This document shows, one piece after another, positions 1 to 8,588 of a DNA stretch of 64,000 nucleotides (position 1 is the first letter of the stretch; each line of letters starts with the position of its first letter). Source of the stretch: Quadrisphaera sp. INWT6 (GTDB taxonomy: Bacteria; Actinomycetota; Actinomycetes; Actinomycetales; Quadrisphaeraceae). The position numbers and the translations under genes are program-made. The notes below the pieces were generated by a model that made no database searches, was not told where the DNA came from, and saw only the letters and a list, made by a program, of their open reading frames with translations. Where the stretch lies: NCBI RefSeq assembly GCF_015390235.1, contig NZ_VUOH01000001.1:806001-870000 (forward strand), written 5' to 3'.

Positions 1-1
1 G

Positions 2-664
2 CTCCAGGCGGCCTTCGCGCCCATCGCGGCGAAGTACGGCATGGACGTGCGCTTCAGCGGCGGTGAGCGCCCGCGGGTGCTGGTGATGGTCTCGAAGATG
101 GGCCACTGCCTCAACGACCTCATCTTCCGGTGGCGCTCGGACACCCTCGGCGCCGAGCTGGTGGCCGTGGTGTCGAACCACGAGGACCTTCGCCCCATGG
201 CCGAGGCCGCCGGCCTGCCGTTCCACCACGTCCCGATCACCGCCGCCACCAAGGCGGAGGCCGAGGCGCGGCTGCTGGAGCTGGTCGGGGAGACCGAGTC
301 CGAGCTGGTGGTGCTCGCGCGCTACATGCAGGTGCTCTCCGACGAGACCTGCCGGGAGCTGCGCGGCCGGGCCATCAACATCCACCACTCCTTCCTGCCG
401 GGGTTCAAGGGCGCCAGGCCCTACCACCAGGCCTTCGACCGGGGCGTGAAGCAGGTGGGCGCCACGGCGCACTACGTGACGCCGGACCTCGACGAGGGGC
501 CGATCATCGAGCAGGAGGTGATCCGGATCGACCACACCCACGACCCGGCCTCCCTGGCGACCGTGGGCCGCGACGCCGAGGCCCTGGCGCTCTCGCGCGC
601 GGTGCGCTGGCACTGCCAGCAGCGCGTGCTGCTCAACGGTCACCGCACCGTCGTCTTCCGCTGA
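2..664 (+). CDS. purU: Formyltetrahydrofolate deformylase, C-terminal part (5' end outside window)
   Basis: The reading frame is open from base 2 with no start, so the N-terminal ACT domain of the usual 280-290 residue protein lies outside. The 220 residues seen are the formyl-transferase fold: an AINIHHSFLPGF block carrying the conserved Asn and His, then YVTPDLDEGPII carrying the conserved Asp. PurU hydrolyses 10-formyl-THF to formate and THF in the cytosol, freeing THF after one-carbon units have been loaded onto it. Its neighbours here are betaine transport and demethylation genes. By inference its job is one-carbon disposal during methylated-amine catabolism, and sarcosine or dimethylglycine oxidation genes may lie just upstream. 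Confidence 0.93.
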   Translation, partial: LQAAFAPIAAKYGMDVRFSGGERPRVLVMVSKMGHCLNDLIFRWRSDTLGAELVAVVSNHEDLRPMAEAAGLPFHHVPITAATKAEAEARLLELVGETESELVVLARYMQVLSDETCRELRGRAINIHHSFLPGFKGARPYHQAFDRGVKQVGATAHYVTPDLDEGPIIEQEVIRIDHTHDPASLATVGRDAEALALSRAVRWHCQQRVLLNGHRTVVFR

Positions 665-682
665 CCCCGCGGGGTCCCCACC

Positions 683-726
683 CCCCCTCGGACCGCACCC
701 TGCGCGGAGGGTGCGGTCCGAGGGGG
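683..726. terminator. Perfect 19-bp-arm hairpin after purU
   Basis: Arms 683-701 and 708-726 are perfectly complementary around a 6-base loop, 19 bp after the purU stop. No T-tract follows, as is common in GC-rich actinobacteria. The inner part belongs to the GCACCCT/AGGGTGC palindrome family also seen near 45.7 and 53.2 kb. Termination is inferred from position only. Confidence 0.6.
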
Positions 727-802
727 TGCCACGCAGAGTCGCTCCGCACGACGCTCCGTGCAGACACGCCGCGCGGAGTGACCTGGGTCACTCCAGGGTC
801 TG

Positions 803-818
803 GACTGATGCATCAGTC
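803..818. promoter_or_regulatory. 16-bp perfect palindrome upstream of the BCCT gene
   Basis: GACTGATGCATCAGTC is a perfect palindrome about 105 bp upstream of the transporter start, followed by an AT-richer stretch (TGTTACAT) that could hold a -10 element. Its size and position suit a dimeric repressor or activator site. It does not match the two IclR-type dyads at 3.4-3.6 kb. The related CTGATCCATCAG lies upstream of the molybdopterin oxidoreductase gene at 45561. Confidence 0.4.
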
Positions 819-922
819 ATCGTGTTACATCTGGGTCACGCGCGGCAGTGCTGCCCGCAGCGGCCCTACCGTCACGACCCACCCGCCACTCCGGCAGGGC
901 CGCCGTCACGAGAGGACACCCC

Positions 923-2608
923 ATGTCGTCTGAGCTCGGAACACCCGTGCGGGAGGGCAAGCGGCCGCTCGACCTCCCCGTCCTCGCCGTCTCCGGCGTC
1001 GTCGTGGTCGCGCTGTGCATCTGGGGCGTCGCCGCCCCGGACCAGCTGCAGCAGGTCTCCGGCGACTGGCTGGCCTGGATCACCACCAACCTCGGCTGGG
1101 CCTTCGCCGTCAGCGCCAGCGGCTTCGTGGCCCTGGCGCTGGTGCTCGCCTTCAGCCGCGTGGGCCGCATCCGCCTCGGCGCCGACGACGAGCGCCCCCA
1201 GTTCAGCCGCGCCTCGTGGATCGCGATGATGTTCTCCGCGGGCATGGGCATCGGCCTCATGTTCTACGGCGTCACCGAGCCCGTCACGCACCTCATGACC
1301 CCGCCGGAGGGCGACGTCACCGCCGGCACGCCGGCCGCCGCCGACGAGGCCATGCAGTACACGCTCTTCCACTGGGGCCTGCACCCGTGGGCCATCTACG
1401 CCGTCGTCGGCCTCGCGCTGGCCTACTCCAGCTACCGCAAGGGCCGCCCCGGCGGCTTCTCGGCGGCGTTCGCCCCGCTGCTGCGCGGCCCCCGCGGCCG
1501 CGGCGCCGCCAAGGCGATCGACGTCCTCGCGATCTTCGCCACCGTCTTCGGCTCGGCCGTCAGCCTCGGCCTCGGCGCCGCGCAGATGAACGGCGGCCTC
1601 TCCCACGTCTTCGGGGTCGCCAACAACAACGGCGTGCAGGTCGCGATCATCGCCGTCCTGACCATCTGCTTCGTGATCAGCGCCATCTCCGGCATCGAGC
1701 GGGGCGTCAAGATCCTGTCGAACACCAACATGGTGCTGGCCGGCCTGCTGCTGCTGTTCCTGTTCGTGGTGGGCCCGACGGTCTTCATCCTCGACATGGC
1801 CCCCAACGCGGCCGGCAACTACCTGGCGGCGCTGCCCCACATGTCCCTGCGCACCGGCGTCTTCGGCGGCCAGGAGTGGCTGTCCGGCTGGACGATCTTC
1901 TACTGGGCCTGGTGGATGTCCTGGACGCCCTTCGTGGGCGCCTTCCTCGCCAAGATCTCCCGCGGCCGCACCATCCGCGAGTTCGTCGTCGGCGTGATGC
2001 TCATCCCGACGCTGGTCAGCCTGATCTGGTTCTCGGTCTTCGGCGGCACCGCCATCAACGCCCAGCTGACCGGCGCCCTCGACGTCCTCGCCGACAGCGA
2101 CCAGACCGCCCAGATGTTCAACCTGCTCGCGCTGTTCCCGTGGTCCGGGCTGACCTCGCTGCTCGTCGTGGCGCTGGTGGCGATCTTCTTCGTCTCCGGC
2201 GCCGACGCCGCCAGCATCGTCATGGCGTCGCTGTCCAGCCACGGCGACGACGAGCCGCGCCGCTGGCTCACCGCCGCCTGGGGAGGCCTGACCGGCGTCG
2301 TCGCGATCGTGCTCCTCGGGGCGGGCGGCCTGCAGGCGCTGCAGAACCTCACGATCATCGCCGCCACGCCGTTCCTCGTGGTCATGGTGCTCATGTGCTG
2401 GGCCCTGCTGAAGGACCTGCGCAGCGACACCGCCCCGATGTCGGCCATCACCGGCAAGATGCTCGCCGTGCCGCCCACGCGGCAGGCGGGCGGGCGCTCG
2501 GGGCAGGCAGCCCCCTCGGGGCCCTCGGTGGCCCAGGCGCCCACGGCCCCCGAGCCGGAGGTCGGCGGCGGCCGCGCGGGCGAGCCCGTCGGCGCCGGGC
2601 GCGACTGA
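923..2608 (+). CDS. BCCT family betaine/choline/carnitine transporter
   Basis: A 561-residue, 12-segment membrane protein that couples uptake of quaternary amines to the ion or proton gradient. Family hallmarks are visible: GMGIGLMFYGVTEP near residue 108, the FYWAWWMSWTPFVG signature near 325 and FFVSGADAASIVM near 425. The ATG at 923 is preceded by GAGAGGAC; an in-frame upstream ATG at 848 lacks a ribosome site. The C-tail from about residue 520 is Pro/Gly-rich and probably cytosolic. With an IclR regulator and Rieske demethylase genes immediately downstream, it most likely feeds betaine into catabolism rather than serving only osmoprotection. Substrate is inferred from context. Confidence 0.92.
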   Translation: MSSELGTPVREGKRPLDLPVLAVSGVVVVALCIWGVAAPDQLQQVSGDWLAWITTNLGWAFAVSASGFVALALVLAFSRVGRIRLGADDERPQFSRASWIAMMFSAGMGIGLMFYGVTEPVTHLMTPPEGDVTAGTPAAADEAMQYTLFHWGLHPWAIYAVVGLALAYSSYRKGRPGGFSAAFAPLLRGPRGRGAAKAIDVLAIFATVFGSAVSLGLGAAQMNGGLSHVFGVANNNGVQVAIIAVLTICFVISAISGIERGVKILSNTNMVLAGLLLLFLFVVGPTVFILDMAPNAAGNYLAALPHMSLRTGVFGGQEWLSGWTIFYWAWWMSWTPFVGAFLAKISRGRTIREFVVGVMLIPTLVSLIWFSVFGGTAINAQLTGALDVLADSDQTAQMFNLLALFPWSGLTSLLVVALVAIFFVSGADAASIVMASLSSHGDDEPRRWLTAAWGGLTGVVAIVLLGAGGLQALQNLTIIAATPFLVVMVLMCWALLKDLRSDTAPMSAITGKMLAVPPTRQAGGRSGQAAPSGPSVAQAPTAPEPEVGGGRAGEPVGAGRD

Positions 2609-2620
2609 CGCACCCGCGCG

Positions 2621-2661
2621 GCCCGGCTGGGCGCGGCGGTCCGCCGCCCGCTCAGCCGGGC
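2621..2661. terminator. Bidirectional hairpin between convergent BCCT and IclR genes
   Basis: GCCCGGCTG (2621-2629) pairs with CAGCCGGGC (2653-2661), and a second GC-rich stem nests inside it. The right arm covers the IclR stop codon. It sits between convergent genes, so it could end transcripts from both sides. Confidence 0.5.
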
Positions 2662-3443
2662 TTCACCGCGCCCAGGCGCCAGGACGCCCGGGCCGCGGTG
2701 GCGAGCAGCTGCTCGGCCAGGGCGGGCAGCGCCTCGGGGGTGAGGCGGTAGGTGGGGCCGCCCACGGTCAGCGCCGCCGCCACCTCGCCGTCGGCGCCGC
2801 GCACCGGTGCCCCCAGCACCACCAGGCCGGCCTCGTGCTCCTCCTGGGCCAGGGCCCAGCCCCGGGTGCGGGTGAGCTCCAGGTCGGCGGCCAGCGCCCC
2901 GAGGTCGACCAGCGTGTGCGGGGTGTAGCGCTCCAGGCCGGCCGCGGCGAGGCGCTCCACCTCGCCCGCCGGCGACGCGGCGAGGAACACCTTGCCCGCC
3001 GCCGTGGCGTGCAGCGGGCCGCGGCGGCCCACGTGGTCGGCGCTGGCGACGATGGCCGGGCCGCTGGCCTGGTCGACGGTGGTGATCTCGGTGCCGTCGC
3101 TGACCACGAGGTTCACGGTGTCGCCGACCCGCTCGGCGAGCTCGGCGCACAGCGGGCGGCACAGCGCGGCGACGTCGTGGGCGCGGGCCGCGCCGGCGGC
3201 CAGCTGCCCGGCGGAGGGGCCCAGCCGGTAGCGCCCGCGGTCGCCGTCCTGCTGGACCAGGCCCCGGGCCTCCAGGGTGGCCAGGAGCCGGAAGGCGGTG
3301 CCCTTGTGCACCCCGACCTCTCCCGCGAGGGCGCTCAGGCCGCGCGGCCCGTGCACGGCCAGCGCCTGCAGCAGCGAGACCGCCCTGTCGACGGACTGCA
3401 CCGTGGTGTCGCGGGCCGCGCCGCGGGTCTCGTCGTTCCGCAC
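2652..3443 (-). CDS. IclR family transcriptional regulator
   Basis: 263 residues from the GTG at 3443. The N-terminal winged helix (TVQSVDRAVSLLQAL, then GVHKGTAFRLLATLE as recognition region) is followed by the IclR effector domain, including the GRRGPLHATAAGK block. The frame stays open further upstream, but the family length fits 3443 or the GTG at 3401. No clear ribosome site precedes 3443 and the start lies inside the dyad at 3435-3451, so the mRNA may be leaderless or the true start may be 3401. It is divergent from the Rieske gene and convergent with the BCCT gene. IclR proteins usually control the adjacent catabolic operon with a small ligand, probably betaine or a breakdown product here. 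Confidence 0.88.
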   Translation of the reverse strand: MRNDETRGAARDTTVQSVDRAVSLLQALAVHGPRGLSALAGEVGVHKGTAFRLLATLEARGLVQQDGDRGRYRLGPSAGQLAAGAARAHDVAALCRPLCAELAERVGDTVNLVVSDGTEITTVDQASGPAIVASADHVGRRGPLHATAAGKVFLAASPAGEVERLAAAGLERYTPHTLVDLGALAADLELTRTRGWALAQEEHEAGLVVLGAPVRGADGEVAAALTVGGPTYRLTPEALPALAEQLLATAARASWRLGAVKPG

Positions 3444-3451
3444 AGCGGAAC
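3435..3451. promoter_or_regulatory. IclR-type operator copy 1
   Basis: GTTCCGCACAGCGGAAC is a perfect 7+7 dyad with a 3-base centre, overlapping the predicted iclR start. Its twin lies 126 bp away. TTCCGC/GCGGAA-type dyads are typical of IclR regulators, so autoregulation is inferred. Confidence 0.65.
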
Positions 3452-3560
3452 AGTAGGCGCGCCACGGGCGACCCGCCGGGTGGTCGCCGCGGATCTCGTC
3501 CCACCCCCTTGACCGCCCGCTCTCCCGGGGAAGAAGATTCCTCCACCCCAGAGCGCAACA

Positions 3561-3577
3561 GTTCCGCATCGTGGAAC
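3561..3577. promoter_or_regulatory. IclR-type operator copy 2
   Basis: GTTCCGCATCGTGGAAC shares both outer half-sites with copy 1 and lies 65 bp upstream of the Rieske oxygenase start, so it would control the catabolic operon. The two copies bracket the divergent promoter region. Confidence 0.65.
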
Positions 3578-3642
3578 AACCCGTGACGACGCCGTCGCGA
3601 CAGCGCCGCCCCAGGCACCCCACCTCGAAGGGAAGCGCCCCG

Positions 3643-4959
3643 ATGACCGCTCAGCTGACCACCCCCTCAGCACCCGCCGCGCCGCCGGCCGGGCAGGTCT
3701 CCCCGCCGTCGGTGGGCGCCTCCGCCGCCGAGATGGTGGCGCGCCGGAAGAAGGGGTACAGCCTCGAGGGCGGCTTCTACACGAGCCAGGAGGTCTACGA
3801 CCTCGACGTCGAGGTCGTCTTCAGCAAGAACTGGATCTTCGTGGCCGCTGCCGCCGAGATCCCCGAGGCCGGCGACTTCGTGACCGTCGACATCGGGAAG
3901 GCGTCCGTGATCGTCGTCCGCGACGACGACGACCAGATCGCCGCCTTCCACAACGTGTGCCGCCACCGCGGCTCGCGCCTGCTGGAGGACAAGGGCTTCG
4001 TCGGCAACATCGTCTGCCCCTACCACCGCTGGACCTACGCCCTCGACGGCTCGCTGCTGCACGCCGAGTCGCAGCCCCCGACCTTCGACAAGACTTGCTT
4101 CTCCCTGCGCACGGTCCACGTGCGCAACCTCGCCGGCCTGGTCTTCATCTGCCTGGCGCCCGAGGCCCCGGCCGACTTCGACGAGGTCGCGAAGCTCGTC
4201 GAGCCGCACCTGCTGCCGTACCAGCTCGACAGGGCCAAGGTGGCCCGCCAGGTGGACCTGCCCGAGGCGGGCAACTGGAAGCTGGTCATGGAGAACAACC
4301 GCGAGTGCTACCACTGCGACGGGCACCCGGAGCTCACCAGCGCCTACTTCCCGATCTTCGCCTACGACGAGGAGGACATCACCCCTCGCCTGAAGCCCCT
4401 CTACGACCGGTACACGAAGGCCGCGGACGCGCTGGCCGAGAAGCGCCGGGAGCAGGGCACCCCCCTGGTCGACCACATGGAGCTCGACACCCGCCAGGTC
4501 GGCTTCCAGCTGACCCACCTGCCGCTGGACGGCGAGGGCAGGTCCTTCGCCGCGGGCGGCGCCGCCGTGTGCTCGAAGCTCATCGGCGAGGTCAAGGACG
4601 CCGCCTTCGGCGACCTGTCGCTGCACATGCAGCCCAACAGCTGGTTCCACTTCCTCGGCGACCACGCCGTCGTGTTCTCGGTGATGCCCACCTCGCCCAG
4701 CACCAGCGTCCTGCGCACCACGTGGCTGGTGCACCCGGACGCGGAGGAGGGGAAGGACTACGACCTCGAGTCGCTGTGCACCGTCTGGAACGCCACCAAC
4801 GACCAGGACCGCGTGCTGGTCACCAACACCCAGATCGGCTGCGGCGACCCGAGCTACGTGCCCGGGCCGTACTCGATGGTCGAGGACCAGGTCGAGGGCT
4901 TCGTGAACTGGTACGTGACGCGCCTGCGCGAGCACCTGGGCGTCGAGGCCACGGCGTGA
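3643..4959 (+). CDS. gbcA: Rieske 2Fe-2S aromatic-ring-hydroxylating-type oxygenase, probable glycine betaine monooxygenase
   Basis: 438 residues. The Rieske cluster ligands are Cys106/His108 (VCRHRG) and Cys125/His128 (CPYHRW). The mononuclear iron site follows in ENNRECYHCDGH near residues 217-228, a block typical of GbcA-type betaine monooxygenases and related carnitine or stachydrine enzymes. The reaction for GbcA is oxidative demethylation of glycine betaine to dimethylglycine and formaldehyde with O2. The ATG at 3643 is chosen because GAAGGGAAG sits 7 bp upstream; an earlier ATG at 3571 lies inside the operator. The stop overlaps the reductase start by 4 bp, so the two subunits are translationally coupled. 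Betaine is the best substrate guess; other quaternary amines remain possible. Confidence 0.82.
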   Translation: MTAQLTTPSAPAAPPAGQVSPPSVGASAAEMVARRKKGYSLEGGFYTSQEVYDLDVEVVFSKNWIFVAAAAEIPEAGDFVTVDIGKASVIVVRDDDDQIAAFHNVCRHRGSRLLEDKGFVGNIVCPYHRWTYALDGSLLHAESQPPTFDKTCFSLRTVHVRNLAGLVFICLAPEAPADFDEVAKLVEPHLLPYQLDRAKVARQVDLPEAGNWKLVMENNRECYHCDGHPELTSAYFPIFAYDEEDITPRLKPLYDRYTKAADALAEKRREQGTPLVDHMELDTRQVGFQLTHLPLDGEGRSFAAGGAAVCSKLIGEVKDAAFGDLSLHMQPNSWFHFLGDHAVVFSVMPTSPSTSVLRTTWLVHPDAEEGKDYDLESLCTVWNATNDQDRVLVTNTQIGCGDPSYVPGPYSMVEDQVEGFVNWYVTRLREHLGVEATA

Positions 4960-6161
4960 CCGCCGCCGTGGACACCGCCGTCAGCGCGGCGGCCGACCCC
5001 GCGCTGCGCCCCCACCACCCGCCGCACCCGGTGGGCCTGGCCTGCTGGGGCGACGCCGAGGACGAGTCGGTGCTCGTGGTGCAGGACGTCGTCGACGTCA
5101 CCCACGACGTCAAGACCTTCACCTTCGCCTCGGCGGGGCAGCACCTGTTCCACTTCGAGCCGGGGCAGTTCATCACCCTGCGGCTCGACGTCGACGGCAC
5201 CGAGGTCCTCCGCTCGTACACCGTCTCCTCGCCGCCCACCCGGCCCCACGCGCTGTCCATCACGGTGAAGCGCAAGCCGGGCGGCGTGGTCTCCCCGTGG
5301 CTGCACGACACCGTGCGACCCGGCACCGAGCTGCGCGTGCAGCCGCCGCTGGGCGTCTTCAGCACCAGCCGCCACCCGGCGGCGAAGTACCTGTTCCTCT
5401 CGGCCGGCAGCGGCATCACCCCGCTGATGTCGATGACGCGCACCCTGGTCGACCTCGGCCGCACCGCCGACGTCGTCTTCGTGCACAGCGCCCGCACGCC
5501 CGCGGACATCATCTTCCGCAGGGAGCTGGAGGCCCTCGAGGCGCTCCACCCCTGGCTGCGGGTGGTGCCCGTGGTCGCCGATGCCGGTGGCGAGCCCGGC
5601 TGGGGCCAGGGGGGCGACCGGCTCACTGGTCAGCTCGACGGCGCCGCGCTCACCGCCGCGGTGCCTGACGTCGCCGAGCGCGAGGTCTTCGTCTGCGGCC
5701 CCGCGCCGTACATGGACGCGATGCGCACCGGCCTCCTGGCCGCCGGCCTCCCCGAGGCGCGCTACCACCAGGAGACGTTCTCCTTCGAGAGCCTCGGCCT
5801 GCCGGCGGGCGAGCAGCTCGACGCCGGCGAGGTCGAGCTGGTCGCCGACGCCGAGGCCGGCTCGAGCGGGGGAGCCGGCGCGGACGAGGCGGTGGCCGAG
5901 GGCTTCGCGGTGCAGTTCACGCGCAGCGGCTGCACCATCCGCTGCGGCCGCGACGAGACGATCCTGCAGGCGGCGTTCCGCGCCGGGATCACCCCGCCGT
6001 CGTCGTGCAGCGAGGGCGTCTGCGGCACCTGCAAGACCGTGCTCGTCGACGGCGAGGTGGACATGCAGCACCAGGGCGGCATCCGTCCCCGCGAGATCGC
6101 GATGGGCAAGGTGCTGATCTGCTGCTCGCGGCCCCTCACCGACGTCACCGTGGAGGCCTGA
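4956..6161 (+). CDS. gbcB: Ferredoxin-NAD(P)H reductase component of the betaine monooxygenase
   Basis: 401 residues from the GTG at 4956, which overlaps the gbcA stop (GTGA). Domain order: FAD-binding barrel (RSYTVSSPP near residue 90), NAD(P)H domain (SAGSGITPLMSM near 150, VCGPAPYM near 247), and a C-terminal plant-type 2Fe-2S ferredoxin with Cys351, Cys356, Cys359 and a final Cys at about 389. It passes electrons from NAD(P)H to the Rieske oxygenase. This FNR-ferredoxin fusion is the standard partner of GbcA-like oxygenases. An Ala/Glu/Gly-rich linker of about 25 residues separates reductase and ferredoxin domains. Confidence 0.86.
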   Translation: MTAAVDTAVSAAADPALRPHHPPHPVGLACWGDAEDESVLVVQDVVDVTHDVKTFTFASAGQHLFHFEPGQFITLRLDVDGTEVLRSYTVSSPPTRPHALSITVKRKPGGVVSPWLHDTVRPGTELRVQPPLGVFSTSRHPAAKYLFLSAGSGITPLMSMTRTLVDLGRTADVVFVHSARTPADIIFRRELEALEALHPWLRVVPVVADAGGEPGWGQGGDRLTGQLDGAALTAAVPDVAEREVFVCGPAPYMDAMRTGLLAAGLPEARYHQETFSFESLGLPAGEQLDAGEVELVADAEAGSSGGAGADEAVAEGFAVQFTRSGCTIRCGRDETILQAAFRAGITPPSSCSEGVCGTCKTVLVDGEVDMQHQGGIRPREIAMGKVLICCSRPLTDVTVEA

Positions 6162-6165
6162 GGGC

Positions 6166-6588
6166 TCAGCCCTTCATGGCCACCAGCTCGAGCGCGATCC
6201 CGTCGGGGTCGCGGAACTCCAGCAGGTGCATGGCGCCGGCGTCCTTGACCCCGCCGTGCTCGACCCCCGCCGCGTCGAGCACGGCGGTGGCGGCGTCGAG
6301 CTCGGCCTTCGAGGCGACCGAGAACGACAGGTGGTCCAGGCCCACGCGGTCCTCGTCGAAGGCGTCGTCGCCCGGCGCCACGGGGCGCAGGCCCAGCAGG
6401 CCGCCCGGCACCTGGTAGATGACCCCGTCGAAGACGAACCAGAGCTGCTCGCGGGTGGCCTGGTCGGCGTCGGCGGGCACCTCGTAGGCCACGTCCCAGC
6501 CGAAGACGGCGTCGTAGAAGCGGCGCGAGACGGCGATGTCGCGGACGGTGAGGCGGACGTGGCTGAAGCCCGTGGTGGTGATCGGCAT
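6166..6588 (-). CDS. VOC (glyoxalase/bleomycin-resistance fold) family protein
   Basis: 140 residues forming one complete two-module VOC domain: it starts HVRLTVRDIAVSRRFYDAVFGW and ends LLEFRDPDGIALELVAMKG. Candidate metal ligands are His near residue 10, the central His of LDHLSFSV and the C-terminal Glu. Substrate is unknown. It converges with gbcB (4-bp gap) and diverges from ohr across a region with four identical dyads, which suggests shared control with ohr rather than with the betaine genes. Start ATG 6588 was chosen because the domain begins immediately after it. Confidence 0.8.
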   Translation of the reverse strand: MPITTTGFSHVRLTVRDIAVSRRFYDAVFGWDVAYEVPADADQATREQLWFVFDGVIYQVPGGLLGLRPVAPGDDAFDEDRVGLDHLSFSVASKAELDAATAVLDAAGVEHGGVKDAGAMHLLEFRDPDGIALELVAMKG

Positions 6589-6675
6589 GCCGGAACGGTC
6601 GCACGCGACACGACGGGCGGCATCCCGACGCCCGAGAGCCCGGCAGCGCTCCACCGCGCGCCGCGCCGCGCCAGG

Positions 6676-6791
6676 TGACCGCGGTCAGTCGTACCGGTGA
6701 CCGCGGTCACCTGGCGGGGCTGCGCCCCAGGACGCCGGGTCGCTGGCTGACCGCGGTCAGCCCGAGGAGCGGCCGGGGGTGACCGCGGTCA
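6676..6791. promoter_or_regulatory. Four copies of the dyad TGACCGCGGTCA between divergent VOC and ohr genes
   Basis: Exact 12-bp palindromes lie at 6676-6687, 6698-6709, 6748-6759 and 6780-6791, with spacings of 22, 50 and 32 bp. The 22-bp spacing puts the first two on the same DNA face. The cluster ends 87 bp before the ohr start. Binding of a dimeric regulator is inferred. The family is not obvious, and the sequence is far more GC-rich than typical OhrR sites. Confidence 0.55.
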
Positions 6792-6877
6792 GCCAGCTCC
6801 TCCGACAGGTGGCCGCGCGGCTCCCTCCAGGGCGGCTCATGCTGGGAGCACTTCGTCGTGCCCAGCAAGGAGAGCCC

Positions 6878-7315
<438 letters not shown>

Positions 7316-7329
7316 CCGCCCCCCGCTGC

Positions 7330-8547
7330 TCAGCGCCGCCGACCGGCGAGGAACCTCTCCAGGCGGTCGGCGGCGTCGTCGAGCACCTCCACCGGCGCGA
7401 GGAACACCATGCGCAGGTGGTCCGGCGTCGGCAGGTTGAAGCCGGTGCCGTGCGTGAGCAGCAGGTGCTCGGCGTTGAGCAGGTCCATGACGAGGGCCTC
7501 GTCGTCGTCCACGGCGATGACGTCGCGGTCGAGCTTCGCGAACAGGTACAGCGCCCCGCGGGGCTCCACGCACGAGACGCCCGGGATGGCCCGCAGGCGG
7601 CGCAGCGCGTGGTCGCGCTGCTCGCGCAGCCGGCCGCCGGGCGCGAGCAGCGGGTCGATGCTGGCGCGGTCGGCCAGGGCGGCGGCCACGGCGTGCTGCG
7701 CCGGCACGTTGGGGCACATGCGCATGTTGGCCAGCAGCTCGAGGCCGTCGAGGTAGTCGGCGGCGCGCTCGCGGGGGCCGCTGATGGCCATCCACGCCGA
7801 GCGGAAGCCGGCTGCGCGGTGGTTCTTGGACAACCCGCACAGCGTGAGCACCACGAGGTCGGGCGCGAGGGCCGCAGCGTGCTCGTGGACGGCGCCGTCG
7901 AACAGGATGTGGTCGTAGATCTCGTCGGCCAGCACCAGCAGGCCGTGCTCGCGGGCCACCTCGAGCAGCCCGAGCAGCACCTCGCGGGAGTAGACCGCGC
8001 CCGTGGGGTTGTTCGGGTTGATGATCACCAGCGCCTTGGTGGCGGGGGTGACCCGCGCGGCCACGTCGGCGACGTCGGGCTGCCAGTCGGCGTCCTCGTC
8101 GCAGCGGTAGTGCACGGCGGTGCCGCCGGACAGGCGCACGGCGCCCGTCCACAGCGGGTAGTCGGGGGCGGGGACCAGCACCTCGTCGCCCGGGTCGAGC
8201 AGCGCCTGCAGCGTCATGACGATGAGCTCGGAGACGCCGTTGCCCAGCATCACGTGGTCGGGCCCGAGGCCCTGGACGCCGCGGCCGGTGTAGTAGTCGG
8301 CCACCGCCTCGCGCGCAGCGAGCACGCCCCGGGCGTCGCTGTAGCCCTCGGCGTCGTGGATGTGCTCGACCAGCCCCTGCACGACGGCGTCGGGTGCGTG
8401 CATGCCCCAGGCCGCGGGGTTGCCGATGTTGAGCTTCACGACCTCGTGGCCCGAGGCCTCGATCTCGCGGGCGCGGCGCAGCAGCGGCCCGCGGATGTCG
8501 TAGCGCACCGTGCGCAACCGGTCGGCCTGGCGGACAGCGCTGCTCAC
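7330..8547 (-). CDS. Pyridoxal-phosphate aminotransferase, AlaA/YfbQ-like alanine transaminase
   Basis: 405 residues, class I/II aminotransferase fold. The N-terminal YDIRGPLLRRAREIE and KLNIGNPAAWG blocks, VIINPNNPTGAVY, and the PLP-lysine motif LSKNHRAAGFRSAWM match the AlaA group (glutamate-pyruvate transaminase). The GTG at 8547 begins VSSAVRQADRL, just before conserved sequence; an upstream open extension looks non-coding. It converges with ohr (14-bp gap). The exact amino acid is not certain, but the AlaA-type start favours alanine. Confidence 0.86.
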   Translation of the reverse strand: MSSAVRQADRLRTVRYDIRGPLLRRAREIEASGHEVVKLNIGNPAAWGMHAPDAVVQGLVEHIHDAEGYSDARGVLAAREAVADYYTGRGVQGLGPDHVMLGNGVSELIVMTLQALLDPGDEVLVPAPDYPLWTGAVRLSGGTAVHYRCDEDADWQPDVADVAARVTPATKALVIINPNNPTGAVYSREVLLGLLEVAREHGLLVLADEIYDHILFDGAVHEHAAALAPDLVVLTLCGLSKNHRAAGFRSAWMAISGPRERAADYLDGLELLANMRMCPNVPAQHAVAAALADRASIDPLLAPGGRLREQRDHALRRLRAIPGVSCVEPRGALYLFAKLDRDVIAVDDDEALVMDLLNAEHLLLTHGTGFNLPTPDHLRMVFLAPVEVLDDAADRLERFLAGRRR

Positions 8548-8588
8548 GGTGACCACTCTGGCACGCGGGCTCCGCGCACCGACCGCGG

